A DNA stretch of 64,000 nucleotides from Planctomycetota bacterium. Its GTDB lineage: Bacteria; Planctomycetota; UBA1135; GCA-002686595. The notes under the pieces are model-generated. The model saw only the letters and a program-made list of their open reading frames with translations. It was not told where the DNA came from and searched no databases. Positions 55,724-63,577 of the stretch are shown here, one piece after another. Within the stretch, counting starts at the first letter, position 1. Each line of letters begins with the position of its first letter. Where the stretch lies: positions 372,001 through 436,000 of the forward strand of contig JADJLZ010000006.1 of assembly GCA_016709875.1 (NCBI GenBank), read 5' to 3'. The position numbers were made by a program, and so were the translations under genes.

Positions 55724-56380
55724 GTGAGCGAGGCGCCCTCCGCGGACCGCTGGCGCGCCAAGCAGGCGCACTACCAGGATCCGGCGGTGGCGCGCGAGTA
55801 CGACGCGCGGCGTTTCGCCGGCGCGCGCAAGAGCGGCGACACGGCGCGCTTCTGGCGCGCGATCGAGCAGGGCCTCGGGCCCGAGCTCGCGCGCGTGCAC
55901 AGCGTGCTCGACACGCCCGGCGGCACGGGCCGCTTCGCCGCCTTCGCCGCGCGCGAGGGACGCAGCTGCGTGCTGGCCGATCTCTCGCACGCGATGCTCG
56001 CGCAGGCGCACACGAGCGGCGTGCCGCGCGTGCAGGCCGACGCGCTCGCACTGCCCTTCGCCGACGCGAGCTTCGACCTGGTGCTGTGCATGCGCTTTCT
56101 GTTCCACGTGCCGCGCGAGCTGCAGCCGCGCGTGCTGGCCGAGCTCGCGCGCGTCTCGCGCCGCTTCGTCGCGGTCGACGTGCGCCATGGCTGTGCATGG
56201 AGCGCCTGGACGCGCGCCTTGCGCGGCAAACTTCTCGCACGCGCGGCGGCGCCACGTATGCGGCCCGCGGAGATCGACCCGCTCTTTGCCGCCGCGGGCC
56301 TCGCGGTGAGCGGAAAGCGCTGGTTCGCGCCTGGGTTCAGCGAAAAGGTGCTGGTTCTGGCGGAGAAGCAGGTCCCCTGA
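55724..56380 (+). CDS. SAM-dependent methyltransferase
   Basis: The 218-residue protein is a class I methyltransferase of the ubiE-like/type 11 group: motif I VLDTPGGTGRFAAFAAREG near residue 62, SCVLADLSHAMLAQA (SAM-ribose-binding), VQADALALPFADASFDLVLC and the C-terminal FVAVDVRHG. Motif I has PGG rather than the usual GCG. The substrate is not evident. The start is a GTG with AGGAG 10 nt before it. It lies in a run of genes on the plus strand from the SH3 protein. Confidence 0.85.
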   Translation: MSEAPSADRWRAKQAHYQDPAVAREYDARRFAGARKSGDTARFWRAIEQGLGPELARVHSVLDTPGGTGRFAAFAAREGRSCVLADLSHAMLAQAHTSGVPRVQADALALPFADASFDLVLCMRFLFHVPRELQPRVLAELARVSRRFVAVDVRHGCAWSAWTRALRGKLLARAAAPRMRPAEIDPLFAAAGLAVSGKRWFAPGFSEKVLVLAEKQVP

Positions 56381-56402
56381 AGCTTTGCACTGCACCTGGA
56401 CG

Positions 56403-56630
56403 ATGATCGCCCTCATGGACATCTCGGGCTCCTGGCTGATGACCTCGATGCTCGTCGGGACCGTCGGCGGCGGGTTCTTCCTCTACGGCAAGAAGCAATC
56501 GCGCCTGCCGCAGATGCTGACCGGGCTCCTGATCGGCGCGGACTCGTTCGTCTCCGATCCGCTGTGGATGTGCGTCGGAGCCGGAGTGGTGCTCGTGCTG
56601 CTCTGGGGCGCGCTGCGCGCGGGTTGGTAG
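56403..56630 (+). CDS. Small two-helix membrane protein
   Basis: The 75-residue protein has two hydrophobic helices, SWLMTSMLVGTVGGGFFLYG and MCVGAGVVLVLLWGALRAG, joined by a KKQSRLPQMLTGLLIG turn. Similar short proteins with the pattern GLGYFIYGKKQ occur in many bacteria and are of unknown role. The start could also be ATG 56415. It lies 22 bp after the methyltransferase and directly before a decayed duplicate of the tgt 3' end. Confidence 0.7.
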   Translation: MIALMDISGSWLMTSMLVGTVGGGFFLYGKKQSRLPQMLTGLLIGADSFVSDPLWMCVGAGVVLVLLWGALRAGW

Positions 56631-56703
56631 CTACTCCTCGAGCTTCGTCTCCAGCGTCGCCAGGCGCGCCGCGCGCAGCTCGGCGAAGCGGTCGGCCTCG
56701 ATC
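56631..56703 (-). pseudogene. Duplicate of the 3' end of tgt (23 codons plus stop)
   Basis: Seventy-one of 73 bases match the last 73 bp of the real tgt gene at 57516-57588, in the same orientation. It encodes the end of Tgt (ELRAARLATLETKLEE, then stop), with no start or upstream gene. It ends 1 bp after the membrane protein stop. The copy and the true tgt end bracket 812 bp of decayed gene fragments, resembling a gene end duplicated by site-specific insertion. Confidence 0.85.
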
Positions 56704-57109
56704 CTCGGGTCGAATCCAACCGCGCTGCCGCTGAATCCGCCCGGCCCTCCGGCGGGGAAGCGGATCACCCGCATGCCCGGGCGGAGAGGGGCACGGGCCC
56801 CGCGGTTCGCGAGCGAGGCCGGGGTGTTCTAGGGCAGCCCTGTCCCCCGAGGGCGGGCCCTTGCGGCCTTGCTTCCAGCGAGGTAGCGTCGAAACCGTCG
56901 GCAGCGCAGGCGGTCCTTCTTTCCCACACGACGGCTGGGTCGCCAGCCTGGTGGGCTGCGGGCGCGGTCGACGGAGGACCGGCGCATGCTCGCAGGAACA
57001 CGAACGCTCCCTCTCGCGCTCCTGCTCGGCGAGTCCCCAGCCGTCGCGTTGCCTCGGACGCCGCTCATCGACCTGGCGCGCTCCTGCACCGCCGGTGAAC
57101 ACCTCTCCC

Positions 57110-57292
57110 TCGAGGTGGGCGCGAATGGCGAGCGCGGGCGATCCCTCGATCACGCAGCGTTCCGCGGCGCTGGGCGATCCGATCTCGCCCGGAAGGGTGC
57201 GCTGCTACCAGGTCTGGTACCGCGACGGCGCGCCGGGCTTCTGCACGGCGCAGAGCTACAACCTCTCGAACGGGCTGCGGGTGGTGTGGTGA
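57110..57292 (+). pseudogene. C-terminal fragment of a planctomycete-type secreted protein
   Basis: The frame ends in ALGDPISPGRVRCYQVWYRD, then GAPGFCTAQSYNLSNGLRVVW. This lines up with the C-terminus of the secreted protein at 19486-20973 (GDPIAPGQPRYYYAVYRDP). Upstream of about 57110 the frame turns into R/S-rich noise, and a possible remainder in another frame (IDLARSCTAGEHLSLEVG, 57068-57120) suggests a frameshift. It is a decayed remnant inside the duplicated-tgt islet. Confidence 0.65.
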
Positions 57293-57309
57293 GAACGGGG
57301 GGCATATCA

Positions 57310-57492
57310 ATGAGTCAGAATGAGATCAGGTGTTCGATCGAGTCGGCCTGCCTGCGTGCTGCCTCGGCCGTGCCTGGACTCCTGTCTGCGCTTGTCATGT
57401 GGATGTGCGCGAGCACCCCGATCCAGGCGCAGTGCATGTACTGGGATTCGGACTTGGTGAGCGTGCGCCCGTTCCGCAAGCGGTCGGCCTGA
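57310..57492 (+). pseudogene. N-terminal fragment of a secreted protein
   Basis: The 60-residue frame starts with a plausible signal peptide (LSALVMWMCASTPIQAQ) followed by CMYWDSDLVSVRPF, then stops after 13 bases of unrelated sequence. It is visibly poorer in GC than the neighbours. It looks like a secreted protein cut off shortly after its signal peptide, 23 bp before the tgt stop codon. It might alternatively be a genuine small exported peptide. Confidence 0.45.
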
Positions 57493-57515
57493 AGAGCAAG
57501 CGGCGACACGCCGCC

Positions 57516-58668
57516 CTACTCCACGAGCTTCTTCTCCAGCGTCGCCAGGCGCGCCGCGCGCAGCTCGGCGAAGCGGTCGGCCTCGATCGCGGCGCGGATC
57601 TCGTCCATCAGGCGGTGGAAGTAGCGCAGGTTGTGCAGCGTGAGCAGCATCGGGCCGAGCATCTCCTCGCTGGTGCACAGGTGGCGCAGCACGCCCACGG
57701 GGAATTCGCGGCAGGCGACACAGTCGCACTCGGGGTCGAGCGGCCCCGTGTCCTCGCGCCAGCGCTGGTTGCGCAGGTTGACCTTGCCGCGGCTGGTGAA
57801 GGCGTTGTGGTTGCGCGCGTGGCGCGTGGGCGTCACGCAGTCGAAGAGATCGATCCCGCGCTCGATCGCGTCGAAGAAATCCTCGGGCGTGCCGACCCCC
57901 ATCAGGTAGCGCGGTCGGTCCTCGGGCAGGAGCGGGGCGGCGAGCTCGACCGCGGTGCGCGACTGCTCGCGCGACTTCGCCCACGCTGACGCCGCCGACG
58001 GCGTAGCCCACGAGCTCGTGGCGCAGCGCGTCCTCGACCGAGCGCCGGCGCAGGTCCTCGAACACGCCGCCCTGCACGATCGCGAAGAGCGCCTGCCCGG
58101 TCTCTTCGGCGCCGTGCTCGCGGTGGCGGCGCACGCAGCGTTCGAGCCAGCGCGCGGTGCGCGCGACGGCGGCTTCGACCTGCGTGCGGTCGGCGGGGTC
58201 GGCCGGGCAGTGGTCGAAGGCCATCGCGACGTCCGCGCCGAGCTTGCGCTCGATGTCGATCACACGCTCGGGGTCCAGGCGCACCGGCGCACCGTCGACG
58301 ACCGAGCGCAGCGTGACGCCGTCCTCGTCGAGCTGGGCGAGGTGGCCCAGGCTGAAGACCTGGTAGCCGCCCGAATCGGTCAGGATCGGGCCTTTCCAGC
58401 CCATGAATGCGTGCAGGCCGCCGAGGCGCTGCACGATGTCCTCGCCCGGCCGCAGGTGCAGGTGGTAGGTGTTCGCGAGCACCATCGTCGAGCCGACCTC
58501 GAGGAGATCGCGCGGGAAGACGCCCTTGACCGTGCCCTTGGTGCCGACGGGCATGAAGGCCGGCGTGCGCACTTCGCCGTGCGGCGTGCCGAAGAGGCCG
58601 CTGCGTGCGCGGCACTGCGTCGAACGTGCGAGCAGCCGGAACGAGAATCCGTGGCGGCGAAACTCCAT
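57516..58668 (-). pseudogene. tgt: tRNA-guanine transglycosylase with a one-base frameshift
   Basis: Tgt exchanges guanine 34 of certain tRNAs for the queuosine precursor. Both parts are well conserved: the N-terminal part (ATG 58668) has GTKGTVKGVFPRDLLEVGST, TDSGGYQVFSLGHL and VAMAFDHCPADP, and the C-terminal part has PRYLMGVGTPEDFFDAIERG, the zinc site CDCVACREFPV with the later His, and a full-length end. The two parts lie in different frames: near 57975-57978 an extra base (GAAG instead of GAG) breaks GGVSVGE from SREQSRTAV. The total length is otherwise normal. Since both halves keep their motifs, a sequencing or assembly error is more likely than an old pseudogene. It lies 11 bp after ruvB. 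Confidence 0.85.
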
Positions 58669-58679
58669 CGGCGGGGCGC

Positions 58680-59738
58680 TCAGGCGAACAGTCCGGGCTC
58701 CCCGGCGGAGCGCGGATCCAGGCCGAGCGCTTCGAGTCCGCGCGGCGTCACCATGCGGCCGCGCGCGGTCTTCTGCAGGAAGCCGCAGCGCAACAGGTGC
58801 GGCTCGAAGACCTCCTCGATCGTGTCCTCGCTCTCGCCCACGGCGGCGGCGATGGTCTTCAGGCCCACGGGCAGCTCGGGGTTGTGCGCCATCACGCCCA
58901 GGATACGCCGGTCGAGTTCCTCCAGGCCGTGCTGGTCGACGCCCAGGCGCGCGAGCGTCTCGGCGGCGAGGCGTCCGTCGACGCTCTTCGAGCCCGCGAC
59001 CTGCGCGAAGTCGCGCACGCGGCGCAGAAAGCGGTTGGCGATGCGCGGTGTGCCGCGCGAGCGCTCGGCGATCAGCTGCGCGCCGCTGTCGTCGAGGCCG
59101 ATCGAAAGGATCGAAGCCGAGCGCAGCAGGATGCGCACGAGATCCTCGGGCGGGTAGGGGACGAGCCGCTCGGCGATCCCAAAGCGCGAGCGGAAGGGTG
59201 CGGAGAGCAGCCCCTCGCGCGTCGTCGCGCCGACCAGCGTGAAGGGCGCGATCTGCAGCGGCACGACGCGCGCGTGCGGCCCCTGGTCGATCGTGAAGTC
59301 GACGCTGAAGTCCTCCATCGCGGAGTAGAGGTACTCCTCGACCGGCGCGGGGATGCGGTGCACCTCGTCGATGAAGAGCACGTCGCCGCGCTTCAACTGC
59401 GTCAGGATCCCGACGAGGTCGCGCGGGCGCTCGAGCGCGGGGCCGCTGGTGGGGACCAGGCGCGTGCCGAGCTCGTGCGCGAGGATGCGCGCGAGGCTCG
59501 TCTTGCCCAGTCCCGGCGGGCCCGAGAAGAGCGTGTGGTCGAGCGAATCGCCGCGCGCCCGAGCGGCCTGGATCGCCACGCGCAGGTTCGAGAGCAGCCG
59601 CTCCTGGCCCACGAACTCGGTCAGGTTCTGCGGCCGCAGGCCGGCCTCGAGGTCGCGCTCGGCGGTTTCGGCCCCGAGCGGGGCCTTGGGGTCCTCCTCC
59701 AGTGCGGAGGGATCGAAGACGCGCGGGAGCTCGGCCAT
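58680..59738 (-). CDS. ruvB: Holliday junction branch migration helicase RuvB
   Basis: The 352-residue AAA+ motor drives branch migration with RuvA. Conserved parts include LRPQNLTEFVGQERLLSNLR, Walker A FSGPPGLGKTSLA, Walker B DVLFIDEVHRIPAPVEEYLY, sensor/arginine-finger region APFTLVGATTREGLLSAPFR with SRFGI, and the C-terminal winged helix EPHLLRCGFLQKTARGRMVT. It is full length. It is 11 bp upstream of tgt on the same strand. ruvA and ruvC are not in the window. The ATG lies 6 nt after TATGCT, suggesting a leaderless start for ruvB-tgt. Confidence 0.97.
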   Translation of the reverse strand: MAELPRVFDPSALEEDPKAPLGAETAERDLEAGLRPQNLTEFVGQERLLSNLRVAIQAARARGDSLDHTLFSGPPGLGKTSLARILAHELGTRLVPTSGPALERPRDLVGILTQLKRGDVLFIDEVHRIPAPVEEYLYSAMEDFSVDFTIDQGPHARVVPLQIAPFTLVGATTREGLLSAPFRSRFGIAERLVPYPPEDLVRILLRSASILSIGLDDSGAQLIAERSRGTPRIANRFLRRVRDFAQVAGSKSVDGRLAAETLARLGVDQHGLEELDRRILGVMAHNPELPVGLKTIAAAVGESEDTIEEVFEPHLLRCGFLQKTARGRMVTPRGLEALGLDPRSAGEPGLFA

Positions 59739-59744
59739 GCCCGC

Positions 59745-59750
59745 AGCATA
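59745..59750 (-). promoter_or_regulatory. -10 box TATGCT, gap 6 nt to ruvB ATG
   Basis: On the minus strand TATGCT ends 6 nt before the ruvB ATG; there is no Shine-Dalgarno sequence. Confidence 0.55.
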
Positions 59751-59808
59751 GCGGCGGGCGGAGGAGGGGCGAAGAAGCGGCGCCCGGGCGCTTGACAGGA
59801 TGCGGGGT

Positions 59809-59820
59809 GTGTCCGGACAC
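59809..59820. repeat. Perfect palindrome GTGTCCGGACAC
   Basis: A 12-bp perfect palindrome lies just upstream of two C7 tracts. It is similar in style to REP cores but occurs singly here; it could also be an operator. Confidence 0.4.
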
Positions 59821-60207
59821 TAGGCGGCCCCCCCCGGCCCCCCCGGCGTGCGGGAGCGCACGCGAAAGTCGTGCTCTCCGCTCAGCCAGAGCCCTGTCGC
59901 GGGAGCGTTCCGCCACCCAGGCCGCTCGAGCGTCCTCGGTAACTACAATCCATCCAAGGGGTAACACCTGCCCTGCGCATCCCGTCGGCGCGTCCGACGG
60001 GCAGCGGCATGACACTTGTTCCCCGGTTCCCCAAATCCGTGGGATCCGTGCTCGGCGCGCCCGGCATGGCCCTCCTCGGACCCGTTCCCTACACTCCTTG
60101 GCCGCACGCCGCTCCCACCGCTCGCCGCTCCCCCGTGGCGATCTTGAGGCGGACCACGCTCTCGACTCGATTCCCGAACGCACCTCGGTCAACAGGTGCA
60201 TCCCACC

Positions 60208-63200
60208 ATGAAGCAGTACTGGTCGGCACTGACGCTCCTCGGCTCGGCGGTCCTCGTCTTCCCGGCGTGCAACAACGGCGGAGGCAGCACGAGCGGCGGA
60301 TCTTCCGCCTCGATGGACCTGAACCAGGTCTCGAGCGGCTTCAACCAGCTGCTCCCGCACCAGGCGCTGCGCTTGGACGCCAACGGCAACCCCACTCAGC
60401 AGCTGATCTCGATCCGCACGGACGCGGACCTGCTCGCCAACGTCACCTCGACCAACCCGATCCTGCCGGTGCCGCAGTACCCGACGAGCGCGATCCTGCC
60501 CTCGGGGGACGTGGGCAACCATTTCGTGTTCGCCGAGTTCACGAGCGACATCGACATCGCGAGCGTGCTCGACGCCTCGCCGGGCGCCCAGGCGAACGGC
60601 AACCTCACCGGCACGGTGACACTCGTCGCTCTGGACCCGACCACGGGCGCGATCACGCCGGTCCAGGCGCGCGCGTTCATCAACGGCTACACCTTCGGCA
60701 ACTCGGTCATCCCCGACTCGAATCCGCCGGCGCTGCCCTTCGAGCAGTGGGCCACACTCGACCCCGATGATCAGAGCGCGACCTTCGGCCGCCCGATCGC
60801 GGTCGCCGTCGACGGCCAGTTCCCGGGCGCGAACTTCCCGGGGGTCGCCCACGACTTCGCGGGCGCCGACAAGCTGTTTTCGCCGCGCACGATCGTCTTC
60901 GTCGCGGACACCAACGGCGACCTCACCGACAACGAAACCTTCCCGGCCAACCGCGAGTTGCGCCTGCGCATCACCACCGCGGTGCGCAACATGAAGGGCG
61001 CCTTCATGAAGCGCCAGGCGACGGTCACCTTCACGGTCGGCGCGGACGTGCTGCGGCCCGAGGTCGCGCGCACGCCGCCGCCGCTGAACGAGCCGCTCGT
61101 CACCCCGAGCAACGGCACCAGCGGCGTCGACCCGCTGACGAACGTGCGCATCGAGTTCACCGAGGACATCCAGCCCTGGTCGCTCGGCTCGCTGCCCACG
61201 GGCGCGCCGCCGCTGCCGAGCTCCGCGCTCTCGATCACCTTCGGCCCCTCGACCATGACGGTCGCCGTGCCGTTCAACGTGATGCCGATCAGCGTCTATG
61301 ACCTGACCACCTACCAGCTGATCCCGGGCTTCAACTTCCCCGGCGAAGGCCCCGACGTCGCGCAGTGCGGTGTCTTCAACCGCGTCACCATCGGCATCAA
61401 CCCGCAGCAGGTGAAGGACCTCGTCGCCAACCAGAACCTGCTCGGCGGCAGCACCTTCTTCGACACGGGCGAGGGCCCGGGTCTGGTGAACGCGCCGGTC
61501 CTGCCCGACACGATCTACGTCGGCCGCAGCGGCGCGATCCCGGGCCTGTCGGTGATCGACCTCAACGGCTTTGGCCAGTCGACCGGCAACCCGCACTTCT
61601 ACGACGCGAGCAACAACGAGGTCCCGCAGGAAGGCGACACCAACTTCCCGAACAACCCGAACCTCGCCCTGCAGGGCGCGTCGCTGATCCCGCCGCTCGT
61701 CAAGGGCGACTGCACGATCAACGGTGGTTCCGCGGGCGTGTTCACGCTGACCAAGGACTCGAGCCTCAACGACCTGCTCGTGCGCGCTCCGGTCCTGACC
61801 TCGATCGGCGACATGATGGTCGGCCACTCGCTCGACAGCACGTTCAACAACGGCCCCGCGCCGTTCGGCTGCCAGTCGGGTGGCGGCAACCTGTGCGCCT
61901 TCGACCAGATCAAGATCCTGAACCCTACGATCAACGGTGCGACCGGCGTGACGCTGGTTCCGACCGGAACCGGTCAGGTGAACGGCACGATCTCGCCTGG
62001 CGCCGAGAACGTCGTGTGCTGGGCTCCGCACCCCAATCCGCCGACGCTCGCCTTCCCGCCGCTGTGCATCTCGCCCTTCATCGGCGGCCAGGAACCGACC
62101 TCGATCGACTCGCCTGGACTCAACTTCCTCGGCCCCGGCGATCCCTTCGGTGACCCGCACCACACGCCCTTGTCGATCCCGCCCTCGGGCCTTCTGACCC
62201 CGGAGCAGAACAGCTTCTTCGAAGGGCCCTCGCTCAGCCAGACGCCGCCGAGCAACTGTACGCCCTACATGATCCGCCAGCAGATCGGCCAGTTCCTGTA
62301 CGTGATCGACCGCGGTCGCCAGGAAATCGTCGTGCTGAACTCGAACCGCATGACGGTCCTCGACCGCATCCCGCTCGCGGACCCGACCACGATGGCGATG
62401 TCGCCGAACCTCAACCTGCTGGCGGTCGCGAACCAGCTCTCGGACCTCGTGTCGTTCATCGACATCGACCCGAACTCCGCGACCTTCCACCAGATCGTGC
62501 AGGAGACGATCGTTGGCCACCGCCCGCGCGGCATCGCGTGGGAGCCGGGCGACGAGGACATCCTGTGCTGCAATGAGTCCGACAACTCGCTCTCGGTGAT
62601 CTCCGCCGCCTCGCTCACGGTGCGCAAGACCGTCAGCTCGCAGCTCGACGGCCCCTTCGAGGTCGCCGTCACGCCGCGCCAGCTGTGCTGGGGCTTCAAC
62701 CGCCAGGTGTATTTCGGCTGGGTGCTGAACCGCAGCGGCCGCGTCGCGATCTTCGAGTCGGGCCCCAACACCGTCAACGGCTGGGGCTACGACAACATCA
62801 TCGGCATCGCCAACTCGACCTTCAATCAGCCCAAGACGCTGCAGCCCGACCACGTCGACCTCCGCGGCGGCGTCTGGATCGTGCACGAAGGTCCGCTCGA
62901 CATCGGCACCGGCGCTGCGCTCCCCGGACAGGAAACCACGGGCGCGGTTTCGAAGCTCGTGATCGAGAGCGCGATCCCCGGCGCCCTGCCGCTCAACTTC
63001 CAGTCGCTGACGATCCCGCAGTTCCGCGACATGTACCTGGGCGTGCCGGTCTCCCTCGGGGCGGACAAGCTCTCGGGCGTTCCGGTCGACATCGCTTTCG
63101 ACAACCTGCGCAACGTCGCGGGCCTGCCGAACACCCTCTCGACCTTCACCTCGTCGACCTCGATCCCGGTCAACGGCAAGGGCTTGGTGAAGAACAACCC

Positions 63201-63402
63201 CGGTTGCCCGGGCATCATCGCCAACAACCACCCGCGCTACATGTTCGTGGCCGTGCCCACGCCGCTCGTCGGCCAGGGTGTCGTGGACGTGATCCGCATC
63301 GACCAGAACAACTCGCGGGTGGACACCAGCGCGTACCAGTCGGGCACGCAGTCGATCCCGGCCCCCGACGTCCAGGTGCTGATGGACTTCTTCCGGCAGT
63401 GA
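60208..63402 (+). CDS. Large surface lipoprotein with Ig-like and beta-propeller regions
   Basis: The 1064-residue protein has a lipoprotein-like signal (LLGSAVLVFPAC, Cys about 21; the lipobox is weak), then a G/S-rich linker (NNGGGSTSGGSSAS). The mid part holds Ig-like 'inverse' sequence (PSNGTSGVDPLTNVRIEFTE). Residues about 690-830 form YVTN-like propeller blades (YVIDRGRQEIVVLNSNRMTV, FIDIDPNSATFHQIVQETIV, GDEDILCCNESDNSLSVISA). There are many D/N/G/P residues and several cysteines. It is probably a cell-surface protein of unknown function. AGGTG lies 9 nt before the ATG. It is followed by a tandem hairpin repeat. Confidence 0.7.
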   Translation: MKQYWSALTLLGSAVLVFPACNNGGGSTSGGSSASMDLNQVSSGFNQLLPHQALRLDANGNPTQQLISIRTDADLLANVTSTNPILPVPQYPTSAILPSGDVGNHFVFAEFTSDIDIASVLDASPGAQANGNLTGTVTLVALDPTTGAITPVQARAFINGYTFGNSVIPDSNPPALPFEQWATLDPDDQSATFGRPIAVAVDGQFPGANFPGVAHDFAGADKLFSPRTIVFVADTNGDLTDNETFPANRELRLRITTAVRNMKGAFMKRQATVTFTVGADVLRPEVARTPPPLNEPLVTPSNGTSGVDPLTNVRIEFTEDIQPWSLGSLPTGAPPLPSSALSITFGPSTMTVAVPFNVMPISVYDLTTYQLIPGFNFPGEGPDVAQCGVFNRVTIGINPQQVKDLVANQNLLGGSTFFDTGEGPGLVNAPVLPDTIYVGRSGAIPGLSVIDLNGFGQSTGNPHFYDASNNEVPQEGDTNFPNNPNLALQGASLIPPLVKGDCTINGGSAGVFTLTKDSSLNDLLVRAPVLTSIGDMMVGHSLDSTFNNGPAPFGCQSGGGNLCAFDQIKILNPTINGATGVTLVPTGTGQVNGTISPGAENVVCWAPHPNPPTLAFPPLCISPFIGGQEPTSIDSPGLNFLGPGDPFGDPHHTPLSIPPSGLLTPEQNSFFEGPSLSQTPPSNCTPYMIRQQIGQFLYVIDRGRQEIVVLNSNRMTVLDRIPLADPTTMAMSPNLNLLAVANQLSDLVSFIDIDPNSATFHQIVQETIVGHRPRGIAWEPGDEDILCCNESDNSLSVISAASLTVRKTVSSQLDGPFEVAVTPRQLCWGFNRQVYFGWVLNRSGRVAIFESGPNTVNGWGYDNIIGIANSTFNQPKTLQPDHVDLRGGVWIVHEGPLDIGTGAALPGQETTGAVSKLVIESAIPGALPLNFQSLTIPQFRDMYLGVPVSLGADKLSGVPVDIAFDNLRNVAGLPNTLSTFTSSTSIPVNGKGLVKNNPGCPGIIANNHPRYMFVAVPTPLVGQGVVDVIRIDQNNSRVDTSAYQSGTQSIPAPDVQVLMDFFRQ

Positions 63403-63459
63403 GAATGCTCCAGGCCCAGCGGGCCTGAAGTGAGAATGCTCCAGGCCCAGAGGGCCTGA
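63398..63459 (+). repeat. Tandem 31-bp repeat, each with a hairpin
   Basis: Units 63398-63428 and 63429-63459 are adjacent and differ at one base. Each contains GTGAGAATGCT and the stem CAGGCCC-AGC/AGA-GGGCCTG. The first unit includes the stop codon of the lipoprotein gene. The two hairpins could terminate transcription or protect the mRNA end; no T run follows. Confidence 0.85.
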
Positions 63460-63577
63460 GACGAGTCGTTGCGCGGCGCTCTGGACGCAGTTCCCGGGCG
63501 CCGCGCTCATTCTAGGGACGTCTCTCCGAGTTCCGCGGATGCAGTCCGGCCCCCGATTCGCTACACCTTCGGCCCCC

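Larger units (their letters stand above)
56704..57515. other. 812-bp islet between the two tgt 3' ends
   Basis: Bounded by direct repeats of the tgt end (56631-56703 and 57516-57588), this segment holds only remnants: the two fragments described separately and undefined sequence at 56704-57067. There is no integrase, transposase or intact gene. Confidence 0.6.
59739..60207. other. 469-bp intergenic region upstream of the large lipoprotein
   Basis: No supported gene lies here. It holds the ruvB promoter at its left edge, a perfect 12-bp palindrome GTGTCCGGACAC (59809-59820), two C7 tracts (59828-59843), a hairpin CCCGTCGG-CGCGT-CCGACGGG (about 59981-60001) and a TACAAT hexamer at 59944-59949 that could be a -10 box, though no -35 is evident. 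Confidence 0.4.
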
